From Acidobacteriaceae bacterium (GTDB lineage Bacteria; Acidobacteriota; Terriglobia; Terriglobales; Acidobacteriaceae): a DNA stretch of 5,548 nucleotides. Position 1 is the first letter of the stretch. Every line of letters starts with the position of its first letter. The notes below the pieces were generated by a model. It was not told the origin of the DNA, did no database searches, and saw nothing but the letters and a program-made list of their open reading frames with translations. A program made the translations under genes and the position numbers. Below are positions 1-5,181 of this stretch, piece by piece. The DNA lies in contig PLSH01000183.1 in the NCBI GenBank assembly GCA_003165095.1, forward strand, positions 4,304 through 9,851. Direction: 5' to 3'.

Positions 1-171
1 CCGCAAATGCTCGCGGCTGGCCAATTCCGGCACCACTCCGCCGTACCGTGCATGTGTGGCCATCTGCGAAGCAACCACCGAAGAGACCGTGCGTTCGCCA
101 CGCTCCACGACCGCCGCCGCAGTTTCGTCGCAGGAAGTTTCAATGCCGAGGATGAGTCCGCGCGCGGGCAT
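1..171 (-). CDS. tsaD: TsaD (Gcp/Kae1 family), tRNA t6A37 threonylcarbamoyltransferase, N-terminal part only
   Basis: TsaD transfers the threonylcarbamoyl group from threonylcarbamoyl-AMP to A37 of ANN-decoding tRNAs in the cytoplasm, working with TsaB and TsaE. Seen: reading leftward from an ATG at 171, 57 codons stay open to the window edge. They begin [20 protein letters not shown], and the GIETSCDET block (residues 9-17) is the hallmark of the ASKHA-fold N-terminus of this family. It is followed by VVASQ (residues 32-36) and by [13 protein letters not shown] (43-55), both in the expected order. The metal-binding histidines and the rest of the roughly 340-residue protein lie outside the window. 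Only a weak AGAG sits just before the ATG, but the ATG lies a few residues ahead of the conserved block, as usual for the family. The gene is divergent from the CCA enzyme gene, with 79 bp between the starts. Family identification is firm; completeness cannot be judged. Confidence 0.95.
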   Translation of the reverse strand, partial: MPARGLILGIETSCDETAAAVVERGERTVSSVVASQMATHARYGGVVPELASREHLR

Positions 172-250
172 AACTCTAGTTTAGCCGGTGGTCAACTCAA
201 CGCGTGTAAACAGGCACTCGGCTCAGAATAGGGTGAGAATAGAAGAAGCC
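172..250. other. Divergent spacer between tsaD and the CCA enzyme gene
   Basis: This 79-bp gap must hold the start signals of both flanking tRNA-maturation genes. I see no good pair of -35 and -10 hexamers on either strand. A CAGAAT (223-228) on the plus strand is a 4/6 match to a -10 box but has no partner. On the minus strand, TTTACA and TAAACT are separated by 21 bp, too far for a standard sigma-70 promoter. No clear inverted repeat is present. The promoters are therefore unassigned. Confidence 0.4.
241..248 (+). promoter_or_regulatory. Ribosome binding site of the CCA enzyme gene
   Basis: A purine run AGAAGAAG ends two bases before the ATG at 251. It is a weak Shine-Dalgarno sequence, but it favours the ATG over the in-frame GTG at 188. 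A start at 188 would add 21 residues that do not resemble the family N-terminus. Confidence 0.5.
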
Positions 251-1663
251 ATGTTTCCTGCGACACCTCAATCCGATGCCGCTCTCCGCATCGTCCGCGC
301 CTTACGCGAGGCCGGCCACCACGCCTGCCTCGCCGGAGGATGCGTCCGCGACCTGCTCCTGGGCCGCGTCCCGTCGGACTACGATGTCGCCACCAGCGCC
401 ACTCCCGATGTGGTTCTCGAGATGTTCCCGCGCACCTTCGCCGTGGGCGCTCACTTCGGCGTCGTCCTGGTCGCGGATGTTGCAGCCGAAACCGAACCCA
501 AATCGCCTCAAACCACCTCCGAAGAGTCAAGAGGCGAGAAGCCTGTCACCGAAGTGGCGACCTTCCGCTCCGATGGCGCATATTCCGACGGCCGCCATCC
601 CGATGCGGTTCGCTACACCAACACTCCCGAGGAAGACGTGCAGCGCCGCGACTTCACCATCAACGGCCTGCTCCTCGACCCGTTGCGCGGCGCCAGCGAT
701 CTCCGCGCGGCCGTCATCGACTATGTAGGCGGCGTAGCGGATCTCGATGCCGGCATCATTCGCGCCATCGGCCGCCCCGAGCTGCGCTTTGAAGAAGACC
801 ATCTGCGCATGCTGCGTGGTGTGCGCTTCGCCGCCCGCTTCGGCTTCGAAATCGAGCCGGAAACCAGGCGCGCCATGCGTTCGCTCGCCCCGCTTATCAA
901 TGCAGTAAGCCGCGAGCGTGTGCGCGACGAACTCACAAAAATGCTCATCGAGGGCCGCGCCCGCCGCGCTTTTGAACTGCTCGATGAAACCGCGCTGCTC
1001 CACCAGGTGCTGCCGGAAATCGAGCGCATGAAAGGCGTCGAGCAGCCGCCGCAGTTTCACCCCGAAGGGGATGTCTGGACACACACCCTCATGCTTCTGG
1101 AGCAACTGGAACCGGGGTGTTCCCTGTCCCTGACCTGGGGCGCGCTGCTCCACGACGTGGGCAAGCCGCCCACCTTTCGCCAGGCGCCGGACCGCATTCG
1201 TTTCGACGGTCACGTTGAAGTCGGCGTCGCCATGGCGGCGGATATCTGCCGCCGTTTCCGCTTTTCAAACGACGAAACCCGGCAAATCCTCGCGCTCATC
1301 CAGAACCACATGCGTTTTGCGGACGCGTCGCGGATGAAATCCTCCACCCTGAAGCGATTCTTCCGCCTGGAGGCCTTTGAGGAGCACCTGGCGCTGCATC
1401 GCATGGACTGCATGGCCGCCAGCGGGAATCTCGATCACTGGGAACTTGTGCGCCAGCGCTGGCACTCCATGCCGGAAGAAATCGTGAGGCCGCAGCCGCT
1501 GATTACCGGAAGGGAGTTGATTGCGGAAGGCTACCAGCCCGGTGCGCAATTCCGCGAAATGCTCCGGGCCATCGAAGACGCGCAATTGGAAGGAACCATC
1601 GGCACCGCTGAAGAAGCGTTGCAGCTCCTGCGCAAAGAATTCGCTCCGCCGGCCGGCAACTAA
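251..1663 (+). CDS. cca: CCA tRNA nucleotidyltransferase (class II) with HD domain
   Basis: This 470-residue cytoplasmic enzyme is predicted to build or repair the 3' CCA end of tRNAs from CTP and ATP without a nucleic-acid template. Seen, numbering from the ATG: the nucleotidyltransferase signature GGCVRDLLLG (29-38) followed by the metal-binding pair D43 and D45 in SDYDVAT; RRDFTING (132-139); the amino-acid template motif EDxxR as EDHLR (182-186) with the MLRGVRFAARFGF helix; an HD-type segment with H278, LLHDVGKP (H301, D302) and H353; and a C-terminal GRELIAEGYQPG stretch typical of this long subgroup. Residues about 76-98 form a polar Pro/Ser/Glu-rich insertion between two strands of the head domain. 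The protein is longer than E. coli Cca (about 412 residues). In the same superfamily, an A-adding-only enzyme or poly(A) polymerase is an alternative that motifs alone do not exclude. The stop codon interlocks with that of the convergent acyl-CoA dehydrogenase gene. Confidence 0.9.
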   Translation: MFPATPQSDAALRIVRALREAGHHACLAGGCVRDLLLGRVPSDYDVATSATPDVVLEMFPRTFAVGAHFGVVLVADVAAETEPKSPQTTSEESRGEKPVTEVATFRSDGAYSDGRHPDAVRYTNTPEEDVQRRDFTINGLLLDPLRGASDLRAAVIDYVGGVADLDAGIIRAIGRPELRFEEDHLRMLRGVRFAARFGFEIEPETRRAMRSLAPLINAVSRERVRDELTKMLIEGRARRAFELLDETALLHQVLPEIERMKGVEQPPQFHPEGDVWTHTLMLLEQLEPGCSLSLTWGALLHDVGKPPTFRQAPDRIRFDGHVEVGVAMAADICRRFRFSNDETRQILALIQNHMRFADASRMKSSTLKRFFRLEAFEEHLALHRMDCMAASGNLDHWELVRQRWHSMPEEIVRPQPLITGRELIAEGYQPGAQFREMLRAIEDAQLEGTIGTAEEALQLLRKEFAPPAGN

Positions 1664-2817
1664 AGCGTCAGTTTGGCAATCGTAGCCAGCTGCATGAACG
1701 ACGTCCCTTCGTAGATCTTTCCGATCTTTGCGTCCCGATACAGCTTCTCCACCGGAAAGTCCCTCACAAATCCCGACCCTCCGAAGACTTCCACCGCCAG
1801 GCTTGCCACGCGTTCTGCCGTTTGCGACGCAAAGTACTTGCACATCGCCGCCTCTTTTCTGAAGTCGAGTTGCGCATCCTTCAACCGCGCCGCGTTGTAC
1901 GTCAGCAGCCTCGCCGCTTCAATGTCCGTCGCCATCTCCGCAAGCTGGAATTGCATGGCCTGAAAATCCACGATCGGCTTGCCGAACTGCTTGCGTTCCC
2001 TGGCATACTTTGCCGCGTGGTTCCACGCGCCCTCGGCTAGCCCCAGCATCTGCGCGCCAATCCCGATCCGCCCCTCGTTCAGCGTTTCAATCGCAATCTT
2101 GTACCCTTTGCCCACTTCGCCCAGCACCTGCGCCGCCGCCACTTCGCATTCATCGAATATCAGTTCGCAAGTGCTCGATGCGCGAATACCGAGCTTGTCT
2201 TCCTTCCTGCCCACCGTGAATCCCGCCGCGCCTTTCTCCACCAGGAATGCCGTGATCCCCTTGTAGCCCGCGCTCGCATCCACCGTGGCGAAAACCAGAA
2301 ACAATCCTGCTTCCTTCGCGTTCGTGATCCATAACTTGCGGCCGTTCAATACATATACGTCTCCACGCAGCTCCGCGCGCGTCTGCAACGCGAATGCGTC
2401 GGAGCCTGATCCTGCCTCGCTCAACGCATACGAGCCAACCGTATCGGTGGCCAGGCGCGTCAGGTATTTTTTCTTTTGCTCTTCCGTCGCCCAGCGGATC
2501 AGCGCGTTCGCCACCAGCGTATTCTGCACGTCCACAACCACGCCTACTGACGGATCTACCGACGAAATCATTTCCACCGCCAGAACCGAGTCGAAAAATG
2601 TGCCGCCGCTCCCGCCATACTCCTCTGGAATCGCAACGCCCATCAGCCCCAGTTCAAACAACGCGCGCACCACTCCGCTATCCATGTGCTGTTCTTCGTC
2701 CATGCGCCGGACCAGCGGTGCAATCTGCTCAATTGCAAACCGCCCCACCGTGTCCCGGAACATCATCTCGTCTTCGCTCAATTGAGTGAGAGGCCCGCCT
2801 GCTGAAAGAGAATTCAC
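1660..2817 (-). CDS. Acyl-CoA dehydrogenase, short/branched-chain type (ACADSB-like)
   Basis: This is a 385-residue FAD flavoenzyme that introduces the alpha,beta double bond into acyl-CoA and passes electrons to electron-transfer flavoprotein (no etf gene is in the window). Seen: an N-terminal helical domain (about 12-125); the flavin-contacting signature ALSEAGSGSD (131-140) followed by LWIT (162-165); a middle beta domain with KLGIRASSTCELIF (208-221); LNEGRIGIGAQMLGLA (246-261); RKQFGKPI (275-282); AARLLTYNAA (301-310); and the closing KIYEGTSFMQL (367-377), where E370 aligns with the catalytic base position of short-chain family members. Several stretches, including VQNTL (97-101) and the LNEGRIGI block, closely recall ACADSB, which oxidises 2-methylbutyryl-CoA, so isoleucine degradation is the preferred role. 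Butyryl- or isobutyryl-CoA remain possible. The GTG start is chosen because residues before the first internal Met pair (18-19) look family-like and a good ribosome site precedes it. The gene is divergent from the SDR-thiolase pair. Confidence 0.93.
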   Translation of the reverse strand: MNSLSAGGPLTQLSEDEMMFRDTVGRFAIEQIAPLVRRMDEEQHMDSGVVRALFELGLMGVAIPEEYGGSGGTFFDSVLAVEMISSVDPSVGVVVDVQNTLVANALIRWATEEQKKKYLTRLATDTVGSYALSEAGSGSDAFALQTRAELRGDVYVLNGRKLWITNAKEAGLFLVFATVDASAGYKGITAFLVEKGAAGFTVGRKEDKLGIRASSTCELIFDECEVAAAQVLGEVGKGYKIAIETLNEGRIGIGAQMLGLAEGAWNHAAKYARERKQFGKPIVDFQAMQFQLAEMATDIEAARLLTYNAARLKDAQLDFRKEAAMCKYFASQTAERVASLAVEVFGGSGFVRDFPVEKLYRDAKIGKIYEGTSFMQLATIAKLTL

Positions 2818-2826
2818 GTTTTTATG

Positions 2827-2834
2827 TCTCCCCT
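2827..2834 (-). promoter_or_regulatory. Ribosome binding site deciding the GTG start of the acyl-CoA dehydrogenase
   Basis: On the minus strand this reads AGGGGAGA and lies 9 bases upstream of the GTG at 2817. It is the only strong Shine-Dalgarno-like sequence near the gene start. It supports a GTG start rather than the ATG pair further inside. Confidence 0.65.
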
Positions 2835-2843
2835 GAACCGTTC
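2835..2843. repeat. Short palindrome GAACCGTTC in the divergent spacer
   Basis: Two 4-base arms, GAAC and GTTC, flank a single central base. It lies in the expected 5' leader of the acyl-CoA dehydrogenase mRNA and over the expected -35 position of the opposite SDR promoter. It could be a protein half-site pair, but at this length chance occurrence is likely. Confidence 0.2.
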
Positions 2844-2854
2844 CATCACTGGAG

Positions 2855-2861
2855 TATTATG
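2855..2861. promoter_or_regulatory. Candidate shared -10 element for divergent transcription
   Basis: The heptamer TATTATG contains TATTAT on the plus strand (2855-2860) and CATAAT on the minus strand (2861-2856). Each matches the sigma-70 -10 consensus at 5 of 6 positions. It lies 63 bp ahead of the SDR start and 38 bp ahead of the acyl-CoA dehydrogenase start, which suits both. No good -35 hexamer is present on either side: the best on the plus strand is CTGAAC at 2833-2838, a 3/6 match with a 16-bp spacer. Either promoter may therefore be weak or need an activator. This is inference from sequence alone. Confidence 0.4.
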
Positions 2862-2870
2862 ACAGATGAG

Positions 2871-2896
2871 ATTTGCGGTTTTCCCATCCCGAAAAT
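2871..2896. repeat. Operator-like imperfect inverted repeat in the divergent spacer
   Basis: The arms ATTTGCGG (2871-2878) and CCGAAAAT (2889-2896) are complementary at 7 of 8 positions across a 10-bp spacer, giving a 26-bp dyad. It sits just downstream of the shared -10 on the SDR side and just upstream of it on the acyl-CoA dehydrogenase side. A bound dimeric regulator there could affect both arms. If transcribed, it could also form a weak hairpin in the SDR leader. I do not recognise it as the site of a named regulator. Confidence 0.35.
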
Positions 2897-2910
2897 GTTC
2901 GATTCACGCT

Positions 2911-2915
2911 GGAGA
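2911..2915 (+). promoter_or_regulatory. Ribosome binding site of the SDR gene
   Basis: GGAGA lies 8 bases before the ATG at 2924. This sets the SDR start there rather than at the in-frame ATG at 2873, which lacks such a site and would add 17 residues ahead of the normal Rossmann-fold N-terminus. Confidence 0.7.
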
Positions 2916-2923
2916 AACCTTCC

Positions 2924-3691
2924 ATGCAGCTCAAGGATCATGTATTCCTCGTTACCGGCGCCGCATCCGGTCTGGGCGCGGCCGTGGCGCGCTTGGTCGC
3001 GCAGGAAGGCGGGTCGGTCCTCATCGCCGATCTCAATCGCGATGCCGGCGAGGCCATCGCGGCTGAATTGGGCCACTCCGCCCGCTTTGCCGCCACTGAC
3101 GTAACCAGTGAAGCCGATGCCACGGCTGCCATTGCCCTCGCCCTGGCATCCTTCGGTCATTTGCACGCATTGGTGAATTGTGCCGGCATCGCTCCGGCGG
3201 AAAAGATTCTTGGACGCGATCCGCCCCACCGACTCGAAACCTTTGCCCGGGCTGTGAACATCAATCTCGTTGGAACCTTCAACATGATCCGCCTCGCTGC
3301 TGAAGCCATCTCAAAAGAAGCCCCAGGTGAGGATGGAGAGCGCGGCGTCATCGTCAACACCGCCTCCGTCGCTGCATTCGATGGCCAGATCGGTCAGGCA
3401 GCTTACGCAGCTTCAAAGGGCGGAGTCGTGTCCCTCACCCTGCCCATTGCGCGCGAGCTCGCCCGTGTCGGCGTCCGCGTCGTCACCATTGCGCCGGGGT
3501 TATTTGAAACCCCCATGATGGCCGGCTTTTCGCAGCCCGTGCAGGAAGCGCTCGGAAGCAGTGTCCCGTTTCCTCAGCGCCTCGGACGCCCCTCGGAATT
3601 CGCCGCCTTGGTAAAGCACATCTGCGAAAATACAATGTTGAATGGCGAAGTGATCCGGCTCGACGGCGCCCTGCGCATGCCCCCGCGTTGA
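2924..3691 (+). CDS. HSD10-type short-chain dehydrogenase, probable (2-methyl-)3-hydroxyacyl-CoA dehydrogenase
   Basis: This 255-residue cytoplasmic SDR is predicted to oxidise 3-hydroxyacyl-CoA to 3-ketoacyl-CoA with NAD+. Seen: the nucleotide-binding turn TGAASGLG (11-18); D36 at the end of the second strand, which favours NAD(H) over NADP(H); D59 in TDV; NCAG (85-88), in place of the usual NNAG; N114 in NINLVG; and the catalytic set S148, Y161 and K165 in the YAASKGG context. The segment [19 protein letters not shown] (149-167), the following [12 protein letters not shown] (188-199) and the C-terminal [14 protein letters not shown] (239-252) closely recall human HSD17B10, which acts on 2-methyl-3-hydroxybutyryl-CoA in isoleucine breakdown. 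Length matches that family. It precedes the thiolase gene by 24 bp in what looks like one transcript. A general 3-hydroxybutyryl-CoA or hydroxysteroid dehydrogenase is the alternative. The NAD-type Asp argues against an NADPH-dependent PhaB reductase. Confidence 0.92.
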   Translation: MQLKDHVFLVTGAASGLGAAVARLVAQEGGSVLIADLNRDAGEAIAAELGHSARFAATDVTSEADATAAIALALASFGHLHALVNCAGIAPAEKILGRDPPHRLETFARAVNINLVGTFNMIRLAAEAISKEAPGEDGERGVIVNTASVAAFDGQIGQAAYAASKGGVVSLTLPIARELARVGVRVVTIAPGLFETPMMAGFSQPVQEALGSSVPFPQRLGRPSEFAALVKHICENTMLNGEVIRLDGALRMPPR

Positions 3692-3703
3692 AACCGGCTT
3701 TTA

Positions 3704-3709
3704 GAGGAG
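3704..3709 (+). promoter_or_regulatory. Ribosome binding site of the thiolase gene
   Basis: GAGGAG stands 6 bases before the ATG at 3716, inside the 24-bp gap after the SDR stop. It is the strongest Shine-Dalgarno sequence in the window. With no room for a separate promoter, it points to translation of the thiolase from the SDR transcript. Confidence 0.75.
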
Positions 3710-3715
3710 CAGTGA

Positions 3716-4903
3716 ATGGCCACGCATGACCCCATCGTTATCGTTGGCTCCGCGCGGACTCCCATCGGCGGCTTCCAGGGCGACCTCAAAGATCTTGCCG
3801 CTCCCGAGCTTGGCGCCTTCGCCATTCGCGCCTGCATTGAGCGCGCCGCCATTCCACCCGATGCTGTCCAGGAAGTGCTCTTCGGTTGCGTCCTGCCCGC
3901 GGGACAGGGTCAGGCGCCTGCGCGCCAGGCAGCCCTCGGCGCGGGCCTTCCCAACTCCGTCACGGCAACCACCATCAACAAAGTCTGCGGTTCCGGCATG
4001 AAAGCCGCCATGCTCGCTCACGATCTCCTCCTTGCCGGCAGCGCAAGCATCGTCGTGGCCGGCGGCATGGAGAGCATGACTAACGCTCCCTATCTCCTCG
4101 ATCGGGCCCGTGCCGGTTATCGCCTCGGCCATCATCGAGCCATCGACCACATTTTTCTCGACGGACTCGAAGACGCCTACGACAAAGGCCGCCTCATGGG
4201 AACCTTCGCTGAGAAATGTGCGCAGAGCTATTCATTTACGCGAGAGCAGCAGGACGCTTATGCCGTGCGATCGCTCACCCGCGCGCAACAAGCCATAGCC
4301 GACGGCAGCTTCGCCGCGGAGATCGTTCCAGTCATTGTGAAATCCGGCAAGACGGAACGCGAAATTGTCCAGGATGAGCAGCCGCTGAAGGCCAGGCTCG
4401 ATAAAATCCCCACCCTCAAGCCGGCTTTTCAGGAAGGCGGCACGGTTACCGCCGCAAATTCCAGCTCCATTTCCGATGGCGCGGCCGCGCTCGTGCTCAT
4501 GCGTCTCTCTGAAGCTGAGCGCCGCGGCCTGAAGCCCCTTGCCGTCATCGCCGGGCACACCACCCACGCTCATCACCCCAGCCTGTTTCCCACCGCGCCC
4601 ATCGGCGCCATCCGCCTGCTCGCCGAACGTACCGGCTGGGACCTCGGCGACGTTGACCTCTTTGAAATCAACGAGGCGTTTGCCGTAGTCGTTATGGCGG
4701 TCATGCGCGATCTCGCGTTGCCAGATGAAAAAGTCAACGTCCACGGCGGCGCTTGCGCTCTCGGCCATCCCATCGGCGCCTCCGGTGCGCGCATTATCGT
4801 CACCTTGCTGTCGGCACTCCAGAAATACGGCCTCAAACGCGGCATAGCCTCCCTCTGCATCGGCGGCGGAGAAGCCACCGCCATCGCCATTGAACGCCTA
4901 TAG
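3716..4903 (+). CDS. Acetyl-CoA C-acetyltransferase-type thiolase (AtoB/ACAT1 family)
   Basis: This 395-residue thiolase is expected to cleave 3-ketoacyl-CoA with CoA, releasing acetyl-CoA; the reverse condensation is also possible. Seen: an intact N-terminal half beginning IVIVGSARTPIGGF (7-20); the nucleophile C91 in NKVCGSGMKA; AGGMESMTNAPYLL (115-128); VTAANSSSISDGAAALVL (244-261); NEAFAV (319-324); GGACALGHPIGASGARI (344-360) with H351; and the second catalytic cysteine C381 in CIGGGEATA. All four catalytic elements and the full family length (about 390-400) are present. Following an HSD10-like SDR and facing an ACADSB-like dehydrogenase, it would fit cleavage of 2-methylacetoacetyl-CoA to acetyl-CoA and propionyl-CoA. 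Substrate specificity cannot be read from these motifs; acetoacetyl-CoA is the main alternative. No clear terminator with a T-run follows it. Confidence 0.95.
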   Translation: MATHDPIVIVGSARTPIGGFQGDLKDLAAPELGAFAIRACIERAAIPPDAVQEVLFGCVLPAGQGQAPARQAALGAGLPNSVTATTINKVCGSGMKAAMLAHDLLLAGSASIVVAGGMESMTNAPYLLDRARAGYRLGHHRAIDHIFLDGLEDAYDKGRLMGTFAEKCAQSYSFTREQQDAYAVRSLTRAQQAIADGSFAAEIVPVIVKSGKTEREIVQDEQPLKARLDKIPTLKPAFQEGGTVTAANSSSISDGAAALVLMRLSEAERRGLKPLAVIAGHTTHAHHPSLFPTAPIGAIRLLAERTGWDLGDVDLFEINEAFAVVVMAVMRDLALPDEKVNVHGGACALGHPIGASGARIIVTLLSALQKYGLKRGIASLCIGGGEATAIAIERL

Positions 4904-4950
4904 AATCGCCACATCCCCGGAATAGGAATCTTGAACGGATCGCTCTGCGA

Positions 4951-4970
4951 GAGAAGCCGGCCCGGTTCTC
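4951..4970 (+). terminator. Weak hairpin after the thiolase, possible terminator
   Basis: GAGAAGCC and GGTTCTC can pair as a 7-bp stem with one bulged G and a 5-base loop, 47 bp after the thiolase stop. There is no T-run after it, so it is not a standard intrinsic terminator. It may instead stabilise the 3' end of the transcript, or be chance. Confidence 0.25.
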
Positions 4971-4982
4971 CTCAAATCTCTC

Positions 4983-5024
4983 CGCAGCCCATTAGATTTC
5001 GATAGCCCGCGATCGCAGCCCATT
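4983..5024. repeat. 11-bp direct repeat, 31-bp period
   Basis: CGCAGCCCATT occurs at 4983-4993 and again at 5014-5024. The 31-bp offset is close to three helical turns, so both copies face the same side of the DNA. The second copy partly overlaps the palindrome GCGATCGC (5009-5016). It could be a pair of protein binding sites or a trace of a small duplication; the sequence between the copies is not itself repeated. Confidence 0.5.
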
Positions 5025-5036
5025 CCTGGCCCTCCC

Positions 5037-5073
5037 CGTGTCAGCCCCCGCACACCGTGTAAGCCCTGACACG
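5037..5073. repeat. Nested inverted repeat upstream of the L,D-transpeptidase
   Basis: Perfect 8-base arms CGTGTCAG (5037-5044) and CTGACACG (5066-5073) flank 21 bp. Inside that spacer sits a second small palindrome, ACACCGTGT (5052-5060), not quite centred. The GTGT/ACAC core is shared by the outer and inner elements. It lies 108 bp before the transpeptidase start and 133 bp after the thiolase stop. It might be an operator cluster or an RNA stem with a large loop. There is no T-run to make it a terminator. Confidence 0.5.
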
Positions 5074-5181
5074 CCCAACCCTTCTCAATCATCCCGCAAA
5101 AGCCTTTGTTTTCAACACACTCCAATTGGCCCCCACCTTGCACTTCTCACCCGCGTAGGCAAAAGGAAATCGGGGGATGAG

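Larger units (their letters stand above)
4904..5181. other. Non-coding stretch between the thiolase and L,D-transpeptidase genes
   Basis: These 278 bp hold no convincing gene. The plus strand becomes pyrimidine-rich from about 5018. The stretch contains a short hairpin near the thiolase stop, an 11-bp direct repeat, a GCGATCGC palindrome (5009-5016) and a nested inverted repeat, listed separately. No strong sigma-70 promoter is visible ahead of the L,D-transpeptidase. An 81-codon open frame on the minus strand (4898-5143) lacks recognisable protein character. Confidence 0.6.

Noticed and set aside
188..250. GTG at 188 as start of the CCA enzyme, adding 21 residues
   Set aside because: The extra residues have no family character, and the ATG at 251 has a purine-rich ribosome site and stands at the normal distance from the GGCVRD motif.
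527..1213. Open frame of 228 codons on the minus strand, antisense to the CCA enzyme gene
   Set aside because: It is a shadow frame of a GC-rich gene. Its translation shows no domain, and the plus strand holds an intact conserved enzyme.
1648..1657. Perfect palindrome GCCGGCCGGC at the end of the CCA enzyme gene as a terminator
   Set aside because: It leaves only a 3-bp stem once a loop is allowed and has no T-run. It encodes the normal C-terminal Pro-Ala-Gly residues.
2285..2785. Open frame of 166 codons on the plus strand within the acyl-CoA dehydrogenase gene
   Set aside because: It is antisense to a fully conserved enzyme, with a low-complexity Ser/Pro/Arg-rich translation and no recognisable family.
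2873..2923. ATG at 2873 as start of the SDR, adding 17 residues
   Set aside because: The extension runs through the operator-like dyad and the GGAGA ribosome site. The ATG at 2924 begins right at the normal SDR N-terminus.
4232..4768. Open frame of 178 codons on the minus strand within the thiolase gene
   Set aside because: It lies wholly antisense to catalytic parts of the thiolase, with no recognisable motif.
4898..5143. Open frame of 81 codons on the minus strand filling most of the non-coding stretch
   Set aside because: It has a GTG start, only a weak and closely spaced ribosome site, and a Gly/Arg-rich translation without motif. It also runs through the repeats, which explain its odd composition.
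5138..5160. TTGCAC at 5138-5143 as a -35 box for the L,D-transpeptidase
   Set aside because: It matches the consensus at only 3 of 6 positions, and the expected -10 position at about 5161 reads AAAAGG.
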